Below the pieces are notes generated by a model. The model ran no database searches, was not told where the DNA came from, and saw only the letters and a program-made list of their open reading frames with translations. Shown piece after piece: positions 28,200-40,119 of a DNA stretch of 64,000 nucleotides. The first letter of the stretch is position 1. Each line of letters begins with the position of its first letter. The stretch is from Agrococcus carbonis (GTDB lineage: Bacteria > Actinomycetota > Actinomycetes > Actinomycetales > Microbacteriaceae): NCBI RefSeq assembly GCF_900104705.1, contig NZ_LT629734.1, forward strand, positions 1,178,001 through 1,242,000, in the 5' to 3' direction. The position numbers and the translations under genes are program-made.

Positions 28200-28826
28200 A
28201 TGACCGTGCGCTTCGACGACGCCGCCGGCGATCTCCTCGACCTCGTCGAGCGCGTGCCGCGTGAGCGGCTCGACGCGCCGGGTCTCGGCGAGTGGACGCT
28301 CCGCGAGCTCATCGGCCACACCTCGCGCGCCGTCTCGACGGTCACCGACTACCTCGCGCTCCCCGAACCCGCCGAGGTCACGGTGCACTCCGCGAGCGAG
28401 TACCTCGAGGTCGTGCTGCGCCAACGGGGCGACGACGAGGCGATCGCGCTGCGCGGCCGCGCGTCGGCCGCGGCGCTCGGCGACGATCCCGTGCCGGCGC
28501 TCACCGAGCTCGTCACGGCCGCGATCGGCGCCGTCGCCGCGGCCGGGCCGGCGCGCCGCATCGCGGTCGGCGGCGGGCCCGATCCGGTGGGCATGGTGCT
28601 CGGCGAGTACCTGCGCACGCGGGTGTTCGAGCTCACCGTGCACGGCCTCGACATCGCCGACGCCGCAGGCCTCGAGTGGCGGCCCGCGCCCGCGCACGTG
28701 CTCGACGCCCTGCACCTGGCCGCGGCCAACGCATCCGCCCGCGACCTCGGCCTCGAGGCGCTGCGGTTCCTCACCGGCAGGCGACCGGATGCGGGGCTCG
28801 ACGGGGTGCTCGCGGCCGGTCGCTGA
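28200..28826 (+). CDS. Maleylpyruvate-isomerase-like (MDMPI/DinB-fold) protein
   Basis: 208 residues. The mycothiol-dependent maleylpyruvate isomerase N-terminal fold is seen in LLDLVERVPRERLDAPGLGEWTLRELIGHTSRAVSTV, with the metal-type His in IGHTSR. LRTRVFELTVHGLDIADAAGLEW supplies the second part. Many actinobacterial members probably use mycothiol. The reaction is unknown here. Start at ATG 28200. Confidence 0.75.
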   Translation: MTVRFDDAAGDLLDLVERVPRERLDAPGLGEWTLRELIGHTSRAVSTVTDYLALPEPAEVTVHSASEYLEVVLRQRGDDEAIALRGRASAAALGDDPVPALTELVTAAIGAVAAAGPARRIAVGGGPDPVGMVLGEYLRTRVFELTVHGLDIADAAGLEWRPAPAHVLDALHLAAANASARDLGLEALRFLTGRRPDAGLDGVLAAGR

Positions 28827-28858
28827 CTCCCCCACCGGTTCGCGAACGGCGTGCGCGG

Positions 28859-30245
<1,387 letters not shown>

Positions 30246-30247
<2 letters not shown>

Positions 30248-30294
30248 GCGCGGAGGGCGCGATGCCGCGCAGCGGCGTCGCGCCCGGAGCGCTC
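30246..30294 (+). terminator. Hairpin terminator after gdhA
   Basis: Two 21-base arms starting GAGCGC and ending GCGCTC pair with few mismatches (GGGCGCGATGCC against GGCGTCGCGCCC). Confidence 0.6.
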
Positions 30295-30296
30295 AA

Positions 30297-30331
30297 GGTC
30301 GAGTAGCGCCCGCAGGGCGCGTACCGAGACC
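30297..30331. repeat. Single arm of the palindromic intergenic repeat family
   Basis: GGTCGAGTAGCGCC...GTACCGAGACC, with an inner GCGCCC-GCA-GGGCGC hairpin, matches the 5' arms at 18.9-19.1 kb. The rest of the 30332-30423 gap shows nothing recognisable. Confidence 0.65.
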
Positions 30332-30423
30332 CCGCCGAGCTGGTCCATCTCGCCCGCTCCATCAGCACGTAGGTCGTAGGGCGGGCGGTGCGCGAAGCAG
30401 CTTGGAGCGAGGGGTTCCCCTGC

Positions 30424-30444
30424 GATGTGAACGGCGTTAACATC
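30424..30444. promoter_or_regulatory. 21-base palindromic operator over the DUF899 -10
   Basis: Half-sites GATGTGAACG and CGTTAACATC flank one central G and match at 9 of 10 positions. The probable -10 TAACAT (30438-30443) lies in the right half-site, seven bases before the ATG, so a bound dimer would block the promoter. The regulator is not encoded next door. Confidence 0.65.
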
Positions 30445-30450
30445 GGGCGC

Positions 30451-31179
30451 ATGACGCTCATCGATGAGACCGCACCCGCTCCCGACGTCGTCGACCGCGA
30501 GGCCTGGAGGGCGGCACGGCTCGCGCTCCTCGATCGCGAGAAGGCCCACACCCGCGAGGGCGACGCGATCGCCGCCGCCCGGCGCCGGCTGCCGATGACC
30601 GAGGTGCCGAACGTCGCGCTCGTGGGCGAGCAGGGCGAGACGCCGCTGCTCGGCCTGTTCGACGGACGCCCGCAGCTCGTGCTCTACAAGCACATGTGGC
30701 ACGACGGGCAGACGATCGAGGCGCAGTGCGAAGGCTGCACCGCCACGATCTGGGACTTCCACGACGCCTCGTACCCCAACGCCCGCGGCATCTCGTTCGC
30801 CGTGCTGAGCAAGGGCCCGTGGGAGGAGCTGGAGCCCTTCCGGGCCTTCATGGGGTACACGCATCCGTGGTTCTCGAACCGCGCGGTCGACGACCCGCTG
30901 CTCGGGCCCGCGACGGAGGGCGCCTACGTCTCGCTGCTGCGCCGCGGCGACCGCGTCTTCGCGACCAACTGGATCACCGGCCGCGGCGTCGAGGCGATGA
31001 TGAGCTCGATGGCGATCGCCGACATGACCGCCTACGGCCGGCAGGAGGCGTGGGAGGACTCTCCGGCAGGCTGGCCGCAGTCACCGACGTTCTCAGCCTG
31101 GCGCACGGCAGGGCGGCCGACGCCCCAGTGGAGCCGGCCGGGCGCGACGCCGGTCGACGCCGCCGCGCACCACCACTGA
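30451..31179 (+). CDS. DUF899 (thioredoxin-like) family protein
   Basis: 242 residues. VVDREAWRAARLALLDREKAHTREGDAIAAARRRLPMTEV is the conserved DUF899 entry. LVLYKHMWHDGQTIEAQCEGCTATIWDF replaces the usual active-site strand, with the C-E-G-C motif (CxxC) that suggests redox chemistry. The family has a thioredoxin-like fold with unproven function. The His-rich end DAAAHHH is notable. Start ATG 30451 is probably leaderless. Confidence 0.8.
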   Translation: MTLIDETAPAPDVVDREAWRAARLALLDREKAHTREGDAIAAARRRLPMTEVPNVALVGEQGETPLLGLFDGRPQLVLYKHMWHDGQTIEAQCEGCTATIWDFHDASYPNARGISFAVLSKGPWEELEPFRAFMGYTHPWFSNRAVDDPLLGPATEGAYVSLLRRGDRVFATNWITGRGVEAMMSSMAIADMTAYGRQEAWEDSPAGWPQSPTFSAWRTAGRPTPQWSRPGATPVDAAAHHH

Positions 31180-31209
31180 AGGAACCAGGACCGACGAGAG
31201 GCTCGACCG

Positions 31210-31614
31210 ATGACCGCGATGACCCTGTACGCCTGGTTCCCCGGGACCGCCGGCGAAGCGCTGCCCTTCTACCAGGAGGTGTTCGGCGGCGAGCTCGAGC
31301 TGCACACCTACGAGGAGTTCGGCCGCACCGACGGACCGGCCGACGCGATCGCGCACGGCATCCTCGCGGGGCCGGTGAGCCTGTACGGCACCGACGCCGG
31401 GCCCGAGGATCGACCGGTCGACATGCAGGGCATCAGCGTGGCGGCGCTCGGCGCGGCCGACCCCGACACGCTCACGCGCTGGTTCGACGCGCTCGCCGAC
31501 GGCGGCACCGTCATCGACCCGCTGCAGCCGCGCGCGTGGGGCGCGAGCGACGGCCAGGTCGTCGACCGGTTCGGCCTGCGCTGGCTCATCGGCTTCGAGC
31601 ACGACCAGGCCTGA
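31210..31614 (+). CDS. VOC/PhnB-like protein
   Basis: 134 residues of the glyoxalase/bleomycin-resistance (VOC) superfamily, PhnB-like branch: WFPGTAGEALPFYQEVFGGELELHTYEEF, DPDTLTRWFDALADGGTVIDPLQPRAWGASDGQVVDRFGLRWLIGF. Members bind a metal or ligand in a cupped barrel; no reaction can be named. It lies 30 bases after the DUF899 gene and has GAGAGGCTCG as ribosome site, so the two are probably one operon under the palindromic operator. Confidence 0.78.
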   Translation: MTAMTLYAWFPGTAGEALPFYQEVFGGELELHTYEEFGRTDGPADAIAHGILAGPVSLYGTDAGPEDRPVDMQGISVAALGAADPDTLTRWFDALADGGTVIDPLQPRAWGASDGQVVDRFGLRWLIGFEHDQA

Positions 31615-31635
31615 ACCCGATCCCCACCCGGAGGG

Positions 31636-32922
31636 TCAGTCGACGAGGTCGTGCAGCTGCACGATCTCCTCGCGGTCGGGGCCGACGCCGATCGCCGAGA
31701 TGCGCGAGCCCGAGCGCTCCTCGAGGAAGCGCACGTAGGCCTGCGCGTTCGCGGGCAGGTCGGAGAGCTCGCGCGCGCCGGAGATGTCCTCGGTCCAGCC
31801 GGGGAGGCTCTCGTAGACGGGCGTCGCGTGGTGGAAGTCGGACTGCGAGACGGGCATCTCGTCGAAGCGCTGCCCGTCGACCTCGTAGGCGACGCACACG
31901 GGGATCTGCTCGATGCCGGTCAGCACGTCGAGCTTCGTCAGCACGATGTCGGTGAGCCCGTTGATGCGCGAGGCGTAGCGGGTGATGACGGTGTCGTTCC
32001 AGCCGCAGCGGCGGGGGCGGCCCGTCGTGGTGCCGAACTCGAAGCCGTTCTTGCGCAGCAGCTCGCCCCACTCGTCGAAGAGCTCGGTGGGGAACGGGCC
32101 CGCGCCGACGCGGGTCGTGTAGGCCTTCACGATGCCGATGACGCGGTCGAGGCGCGCGGGCGCGACGCCCGAGCCGAGCGCGGCGCCCGCGGCGGTCGCC
32201 GTCGATGAGGTCACGAACGGGTAGGTGCCGTGGTCGATGTCGAGCATCGTCGCCTGGCCGGCCTCGAACACGACGGTCTTGCCCGCATCCATCGCCTGCG
32301 ACAGCTCGAGCCCGGTGTCGCCCACCATCGGGCGCAGCCGCTCGACATAGGAGGTGAGGTCGTCGAAGATCTCGTCGACGGTCACCGCGCGCCGGTTGTA
32401 GACCTTCGTGAGCATGTGGTTCTTGACGTCGAGCGCGCCCTCGATCTTCTGGCGCAGGATCGACTCGTCGAAGAGGTCCTGCACGCGGATGCCGACGCGG
32501 TTGATCTTGTCGGCGTACGTCGGGCCGATGCCGCGGCCCGTCGTGCCGATCGAGCGCTTGCCGAGGAAGCGCTCGGTGACCTTGTCGAGCGTGCGGTGGT
32601 AGTCGGTGATGATGTGCGCGTTGGCCGAGATGCGCAGCTTCGAGACGTCGACGCCGCGCGCCGAGAGCGCCTCGAGCTCGTCGAAGAGCACCTCGAGGTC
32701 GATCACGACGCCGTTGCCGATCACGGGCGTGACTCCCTCGGTGAGGATGCCCGACGGCAGCAGGTGCAGCGCGTACTTCTGGTCGCCGACGACGACCGTG
32801 TGGCCGGCGTTGTTGCCGCCGTTGAACTTCACGACGTAGTCGGTGCGGCCGCCGAGCAGGTCGGTGGCCTTGCCCTTGCCCTCGTCGCCCCACTGGGCTC
32901 CGACGATGACGATTCCTGGCAT
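31636..32922 (-). CDS. purA: Adenylosuccinate synthetase
   Basis: 428 residues, converting IMP and aspartate to adenylosuccinate with GTP, the first AMP-specific step. It begins [25 protein letters not shown], with the P-loop and catalytic Asp-His pattern (NNAGHTV). [23 protein letters not shown] and RCGWNDTVI follow. The ATG at 32922 has GAAGGGA upstream. An in-frame start ten codons earlier lacks one. Candidate -10 lies at 32956-32961. Confidence 0.97.
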   Translation of the reverse strand: MPGIVIVGAQWGDEGKGKATDLLGGRTDYVVKFNGGNNAGHTVVVGDQKYALHLLPSGILTEGVTPVIGNGVVIDLEVLFDELEALSARGVDVSKLRISANAHIITDYHRTLDKVTERFLGKRSIGTTGRGIGPTYADKINRVGIRVQDLFDESILRQKIEGALDVKNHMLTKVYNRRAVTVDEIFDDLTSYVERLRPMVGDTGLELSQAMDAGKTVVFEAGQATMLDIDHGTYPFVTSSTATAAGAALGSGVAPARLDRVIGIVKAYTTRVGAGPFPTELFDEWGELLRKNGFEFGTTTGRPRRCGWNDTVITRYASRINGLTDIVLTKLDVLTGIEQIPVCVAYEVDGQRFDEMPVSQSDFHHATPVYESLPGWTEDISGARELSDLPANAQAYVRFLEERSGSRISAIGVGPDREEIVQLHDLVD

Positions 32923-32955
32923 GGGGCATCCCTTCGACCGGTTCGCGTACACCCC

Positions 32956-32961
32956 AGCCTA
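32956..32961 (-). promoter_or_regulatory. Candidate purA -10 (TAGGCT, minus strand)
   Basis: TAGGCT lies 33 bases before the purA ATG and would give a leader of about 26 bases with its own ribosome binding site. Confidence 0.45.
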
Positions 32962-33038
32962 TCGAGCGCGGCCTTCCGCCCATGACGGGCCGCGGTCGTG
33001 CGGGCCGGGTGCGCGGGTCGGATGCGCGGGTGCGGCGC

Positions 33039-34394
33039 CTATCGGCCCGCCTCGCGCTGCTTGCCGAGCATGTGCCGCAGCGCATCCTCGAGCCCCGGAT
33101 GGCGGAAGCGGTGCCCGGCGGCGAGCAGCTTCGCCGGCACGACCCGCTGGTCGGCGAGCGCGAGCTCCTGCATGCCCTGGTGGCCGAGCAGCACGCGCGG
33201 CCCGAGCGACGGCGTGGGCAGCACCGCCGGGCGGTGCAGCACGCCCGCGAGCACGTCCGCATACTCGGCCTGCCGCACCGGATCGGGCACGACCGCGTTG
33301 ACGGGGCCCTGCAGCCGATCGTCGACGAGCGCCCGCGCGTAGACGTCGACGAGGTCGTCGAGCCCGATCCACGCCTGCCAGTGCTCGCCGCCCGCGAGCG
33401 GCCCGCCGAGCCCGGCGGCGTAGATCGGGCGCAGCACCTGCAGCATGCCGCCGCGCGGCGACTGCACGAGCCCCGTGCGCACCTGCACGACCCGCGCGCC
33501 GCCGGCGCCGGCCAGCGCCGCCTCGGCCTCCCAGTCGGCGACGACCTCGGCGAGGAAGCCGTCGCCCTGGGCGCTCTCCTCGCTGAGCACCTCGTCGCCG
33601 CGGTCGGCGCCGTAGCCGCCGATGCCCGAGGCGCTCACGAACGTGCGCACGCCCGCTGCGGCCGCCCGCTCGGCGAGCAGCCGGGTGGGGCCGATGCGGC
33701 TCGCACGGATGCGGTGGCGGTGGCCCTCGTCGAAGCGCCCGAAGATGCTCGCGCCCGCGAGGTGCACGACCGCGTCGATGCCCTCGAGCAGGTCGTCGGC
33801 AGGCCAGTCGGGATCCCAGCGGCGCTCGTGCTCGCCGGGGTCGCGGCGCACGAGCCGCACGACCTCGTGCCCGCCGGTGGTGAGGAAGGCGCGCAGCGCC
33901 GTGCCGATGAGGCCGCCGCCGCCCGTGACGGCGACGCGCATCGGCTCTGCTGCGAGCTCGGCGTGCCGACGCAGGTCGTCGGCGAGCTGCCGGTGGCGGT
34001 AGACGAACATCGGCCGCAGCGCGCGCGAGCCGACCGGCGCCTCGACGCGGTCGTGCACGCGCGTGCCCTGCCCGGTCGGTGTCTCGACCGGGTCGAACCG
34101 GTGCTCGTGGCGCCAGCGGATGGGGGCGAGCGCGGCCGACCGCGCTCCCGCGTCGACGCGCTCGTCGACGAAGGCGCGACCGGGCACGAAGCCCGCGGGG
34201 TCGTGCTGCCCGATCCACACCTGGCCGCCCGGCAGGGCGAGCTCCGCACGGCCGTCGGCGAGCGAATCGGCCTCGCGCAGCACGCGACCGGGGAGCCACG
34301 GCGGCATCAGCCGCTGCAGCGCCCCCGGTCGCTCATGCCAGGCGAAGACCTCGTCGGTCGCCGCCGGAACGGTGCTCCAGTGCTCGATGCCCAT
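33039..34394 (-). CDS. TIGR01777-family epimerase with N-terminal SRPBCC domain
   Basis: 451 residues: an N-terminal SRPBCC domain (IEHWSTVPAATDEVFAWHERPGALQRLMPPW, about 1-145), an extended SDR NAD(P) domain (MRVAVTGGGGLIG, residues 157-164 for TGGGGLIG), and a C-terminal DUF1731 (ALADQRVVPAKLLAAGHRFRHPGLEDALRHML). This three-domain form is known as TIGR01777, related to cell-division inhibitor SulA-like annotations but without proven function. Family members are linked to photosynthesis or cell division. It is the first of three consecutive SRPBCC-containing genes. Confidence 0.85.
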   Translation of the reverse strand: MGIEHWSTVPAATDEVFAWHERPGALQRLMPPWLPGRVLREADSLADGRAELALPGGQVWIGQHDPAGFVPGRAFVDERVDAGARSAALAPIRWRHEHRFDPVETPTGQGTRVHDRVEAPVGSRALRPMFVYRHRQLADDLRRHAELAAEPMRVAVTGGGGLIGTALRAFLTTGGHEVVRLVRRDPGEHERRWDPDWPADDLLEGIDAVVHLAGASIFGRFDEGHRHRIRASRIGPTRLLAERAAAAGVRTFVSASGIGGYGADRGDEVLSEESAQGDGFLAEVVADWEAEAALAGAGGARVVQVRTGLVQSPRGGMLQVLRPIYAAGLGGPLAGGEHWQAWIGLDDLVDVYARALVDDRLQGPVNAVVPDPVRQAEYADVLAGVLHRPAVLPTPSLGPRVLLGHQGMQELALADQRVVPAKLLAAGHRFRHPGLEDALRHMLGKQREAGR

Positions 34395-34456
34395 GGATCC
34401 GGACGATATGCCCGGAGCCTGGGCGCGCGCCCTGACGCAGCGCAGGGCGCGTCGGC

Positions 34457-34939
34457 TCAGCGGCCGGTCGCGTCGGCCGGGCGCTCGATGTCGCCGTCCC
34501 AGCCGGCGTCGGCGGCCTGGGTGGGCGAGACGCCCTCGGCAAGCTCCTTGAAGCGCTTGAGGTCCTTGCCGACCTGCGCGTCGTCGATCTGCAGCAGCGC
34601 GCCAGCGGCCTCGACGACGCCCTGCGGCTTCCAGTCGATCTGCACGTTGACGCGCGTGGTGGCGTCATCGAGCCGGTGGAAGGTCACGACACCGGCGTGC
34701 GTCTCGCCGTCGACGCTGCGCCACGCGACGCGCTCGTCGGGGTGCTGCTCGGTGATCTCGGCGTCGAACTCGCGCTCGACCCCGGCGACCGAGACGACCC
34801 AGTGCAGGCGGTCATCGCTCTGCTGCGTGATCGACTCGACGCCTCCCATGAACTCCGGGAAGCGCTCGAACTGGGTCCACAGTCCGTAGACCGCGCTGAT
34901 CGGGGCCTCGACGTCGATGCTGTCGGTGATCTGCGGCAT
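34457..34939 (-). CDS. SRPBCC-fold protein (cyclase/dehydrase type)
   Basis: 160 residues: ITDSIDVEAPISAVYGLWTQFERFPEFMGGVESITQQ, the COQ10/cyclase-dehydrase signature. WVVSVAGVEREFDAEITEQHPDERVAWRSVDG and KPQGVVEAAG... complete the sheet and helix. Ligand unknown. GTGAGGA precedes the ATG. It is downstream of a close paralogue on the same strand and upstream of the TIGR01777 gene. Confidence 0.8.
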   Translation of the reverse strand: MPQITDSIDVEAPISAVYGLWTQFERFPEFMGGVESITQQSDDRLHWVVSVAGVEREFDAEITEQHPDERVAWRSVDGETHAGVVTFHRLDDATTRVNVQIDWKPQGVVEAAGALLQIDDAQVGKDLKRFKELAEGVSPTQAADAGWDGDIERPADATGR

Positions 34940-35006
34940 GGGTGTTCCTCACTCTCGTCATGCTCGGGTCGTGCGACCGGCGCCGACGGCACCGGGGTGG
35001 GTCAGC

Positions 35007-35435
35007 CTAGGCGGCTCGCTGGAGCGCACCCTCCAAGGAGGCTCGGAATCTCTGGAGGTCGCAGCGGATGGTCAGCTCGTCGAGCTCTCGCGCGCCGGGC
35101 GCCGCGGGCGCATCGCCGCGCGGGGACCAGATGATGCGCACCGTGACGCGGGTGCCGCCGCCGTCGGCGTCGTCGAGGTCGATCCACCAGCCCATCGTCG
35201 ACTGGTCGACGCTGACCCACGCGATGCGTCGACCCTCGACGCGCTCGATCACGATCGCGTAGAGCGAGGGCTGCACGCCCGCGATCGACAGGCGCCAGCG
35301 CAGGCGCTCGCTCGTCTCGGCGTAGACGGAGTCCACGCCCGTCATGAAGCTCGGGAACCGCTCGAAGTCGGTCCAGGCGCGCCACACCTCGTCACGCGGC
35401 GCCGCGACCTCGAAGTGATCGTCGACCTGCAGCAT
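35007..35435 (-). CDS. SRPBCC-fold protein, paralogue of its neighbour
   Basis: 142 residues: LQVDDHFEVAAPRDEVWRAWTDFERFPSFMTGVDSVYAE, with the same WTDFERFP block as the neighbour and RLSIAGVQPSLYAIVIERVEGRRIAWVSVDQ. DLQRFRASLEGALQRA is the C-terminal helix. The two small proteins are clear paralogues. GGGGATGCG is the ribosome binding site. Confidence 0.8.
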   Translation of the reverse strand: MLQVDDHFEVAAPRDEVWRAWTDFERFPSFMTGVDSVYAETSERLRWRLSIAGVQPSLYAIVIERVEGRRIAWVSVDQSTMGWWIDLDDADGGGTRVTVRIIWSPRGDAPAAPGARELDELTIRCDLQRFRASLEGALQRAA

Positions 35436-35508
35436 CGCATCCCCAACCGTCGTGTCCGTGCTCGCACGGGGACGATGTTTTGTACCCCGTTATGGAATCG
35501 TGACATGA

Positions 35509-37744
<2,236 letters not shown>

Positions 37745-37748
<4 letters not shown>

Positions 37749-39046
37749 GCGGGCACGAGCACGTCGACGATGAACGCGGCGTCGCGGTGCTCGGCGACGC
37801 GCCGCATGCCCGGGGTGGCGGCGGCCTGGGCGTGCACGTCCTTGGCGGGCGCTCGCAGGTCGTCGCCGTCGCCGAGCCAGTGGCAGAGCACGACGTGAGC
37901 GCCCCGGTCGCGCGCCTCGTGCAGCAGCGCCGCGAACGCGCGCTCGGGCAGGTAGTAGCCGATCTCGCTCAGCACGACGAGGTCGATGTCACCCGCCGGC
38001 AGGCCGAGCGCCGCGTCGCGGTGCTCGATCCAGGCGTTCGGCGCCTGGTCGAGCGTCGACCTGGCCTCGGCGAGCGCGGGCACCGACGCGTCGACGCCGA
38101 GCACCGCATCGCAGCGGGAGGCGAGCTCGGCTGCGAGCGTCGCCGTGCCGCAGCCGACCTCGACGGCGAAGCGGTAGCGCTCCTGCGGGAGCGACGCGAG
38201 CACGACCGCGCGCTTCCGCCGCTCGTACCAGGCGGACCGGGTGGCCCACGGGTCGCCGGCCCGCTCGTAGCGCTCGTCGAACCGCGTCGGCGCAGCCGCT
38301 GGTGCGAGCACGAGCCACTCATCGCCCGCGAAGCGCTCGAGCATGCGCGGCGTGAGCACCGCGCGATCGGCGGGGTGCGCGGAGAGCGGCGCCACCTGGG
38401 AGCGGTGCGCCGCGATCGCGGCGGCCTTGGCGGCTCGCGCCTCGCCGTCGAGGGGCACGCGCCGCACGTCGAGCCCGTCGAGCAGCGGCGGCTCGCCCCA
38501 CAGCCAGGCCCAGACCGGCGTCCACGCGCACGCGGTGCCGCGCTCGCGGGCGACCGCCGCGGCCACATCGCCGACGACCTCGTGATCGGGATGGCCGTCG
38601 CGGGCCCAGGGCGCGACCACGAGCGCATCGGCCGGGAGCGCGGCGACGATCGGCTCGAGTGCGGCGACGAGCTCGCGGCGGCGCGCGGCGAGGCCGCCGT
38701 CGGGCAGGCCGAGCCGCACGATGCGGCCCGCGACGCCGGCGAGCGACGCCTCGTGCTCGGCGACGCGGGTCGCCGCGAGGGCCTCGGGCGCGAGCGTGGG
38801 CGAGCCGGGGTGCGAGCCCTCGCCGTCGGTCGCCACGACGACCGTCACGTCGGCGCCGGCCCGCGCCGCCTCGTGCAGCAGCCCGTAGGCGCCGAGCACG
38901 TCGTCGTCGGGATGCGCGGCGACGGCGAGCACGGCGCTCGGCGCCGCGGCGAGCGTGGGCGCGTCGCGCAGCGCGCGGCTGCTGAGCCAGACGTCCTGCG
39001 GGGTGCCCTCGTCCTCGCCCCGGAAGCGGGGTGCCGACGTCACCAC
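37745..39046 (-). CDS. Fused PIG-L deacetylase and SAM methyltransferase
   Basis: 433 residues. The N-terminal half is a PIG-L/LmbE zinc deacetylase: AHPDDDV (H45, D47, D48) and GHPDHE (H152, D154, H155). PIG-L enzymes remove acetyl groups from N-acetylglucosamine-type sugars. The C-terminal half is a class I methyltransferase with motif I VEVGCGTATLA (about 295-305) and VLSEIGYYLPERAF. Start at GTG 39046 because GGAG lies five bases upstream; the next GTG is also possible. Overlaps the next gene by four bases and the upstream one by seven. Confidence 0.85.
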
Positions 39047-40068
39047 ATCCGCTCCCCTGCTGCCGCGCGTACGCCGAGCGCCGCGCCGAGGGCCGCCTGG
39101 TCGCGCTCCGCGTGGTGCTGCCGCACGTAGAGCTGCAGGTCGGCGACGCGCGCGGCGTGCTCCGGCTCGAGCGCGAGCGGCGCAGCGCCGAGCGCGCGCC
39201 CGACCCGGGCGAGCACCTCCTCGACCGCGCGCGCGACGATCCCGCGCGTGCAGAGCGCCAGCACGGCAGGCTCGTCGACGTCGCCGGCGTCCATGCGGCG
39301 CGCCGCGTCGGTGAGGGCGAGCCGGCTCGCGGTGAGCACCTCGTCGATCGCGCCGAGGTGCGCGAGCCGCAGCGGCGCTGCCTCCGGCGCACCGGCGACC
39401 GCGTCGAGCAGCCGCCGCGCGACGCCCACGGCACCGCCGTGCCAGCACGCCGCGACGCCGATGCCGCCCCACGCGAACCCCGCGCGCCGCAGGTACCAGC
39501 CGGGCTCGCCGACCGGCTCGGCCGCGGCGCCGGCGAAGCGCACCGGCCCGGAGGGGATGCCGATGAGGCCGCGGGCATGCCACGCTCCCTCGACGGCGAC
39601 CACGCCGGGCTGGCGCAGGTCGACGTCGACGAGCACGCGCTCGTCCCCCTGCCAGGCCGAGACGAGCGCCCGGTCGAGCCGGTCGGCGAGCGAGCACCAC
39701 GGCTTCTCGCCCTCGAGCCGCCCTTCCCGGGCCTCGAGCCTCGCCATGGGGGCCTCGGCCGCGAAGACGCCGTACGCGCCCGCCTTCGGGCTCGCATCCG
39801 CTTCGGCGAGGATCGCGACCGCGTCGAGGTGCGGCTCGATCGCGCGCGCGACCTCGAGATCCGCGGCCGCGAGCGTCGCGAGCACCTCGAATCGCGTGGC
39901 GGTCTCGCCCGCCGCGGGCAGCGGCACGACGCCGGCGAGGGCGGGCGCGGCGGCGAGCGCACGCGCGACGCCGGCGGGCTGCTCGGGCAGCGCGCGCGCG
40001 AGCAGCTGGGCGCCGCGGCCGTCGGCGATCGTCACGGCGTGCGGGAGGGTCGTCTGGGCAGGAGGCAC
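39040..40068 (-). CDS. Acyl-CoA dehydrogenase-like protein
   Basis: 342 residues, shorter than true acyl-CoA dehydrogenases (~380). Segments resemble the fold: GEKPWCSLADRLDRALVSAW in the middle domain, FAWGGIGVAACWHGGAVGVARRLLDAV at the start of the C-terminal helices, and LRLAHLGAIDEVLTASRL. The usual catalytic Glu is not evident, so it may not be an ordinary dehydrogenase. It is the first gene of the unit with the PIG-L fusion and GT2. Start GTG 40068 is uncertain. Divergent from lhr. Confidence 0.75.
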   Translation of the reverse strand: MPPAQTTLPHAVTIADGRGAQLLARALPEQPAGVARALAAAPALAGVVPLPAAGETATRFEVLATLAAADLEVARAIEPHLDAVAILAEADASPKAGAYGVFAAEAPMARLEAREGRLEGEKPWCSLADRLDRALVSAWQGDERVLVDVDLRQPGVVAVEGAWHARGLIGIPSGPVRFAGAAAEPVGEPGWYLRRAGFAWGGIGVAACWHGGAVGVARRLLDAVAGAPEAAPLRLAHLGAIDEVLTASRLALTDAARRMDAGDVDEPAVLALCTRGIVARAVEEVLARVGRALGAAPLALEPEHAARVADLQLYVRQHHAERDQAALGAALGVRAAAGERMW

Positions 40069-40119
40069 GCTCCATTGTGGCCGGGGCGTCCCCCAAGCCT
40101 GCTGTGCTGTACTGACCGG

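Noticed and set aside
33635..34249. A Ser/Arg-rich minus-strand frame in the TIGR01777 gene
   Set aside because: It is an alternative-frame shadow of the annotated gene, with low-complexity Arg/Ser sequence.
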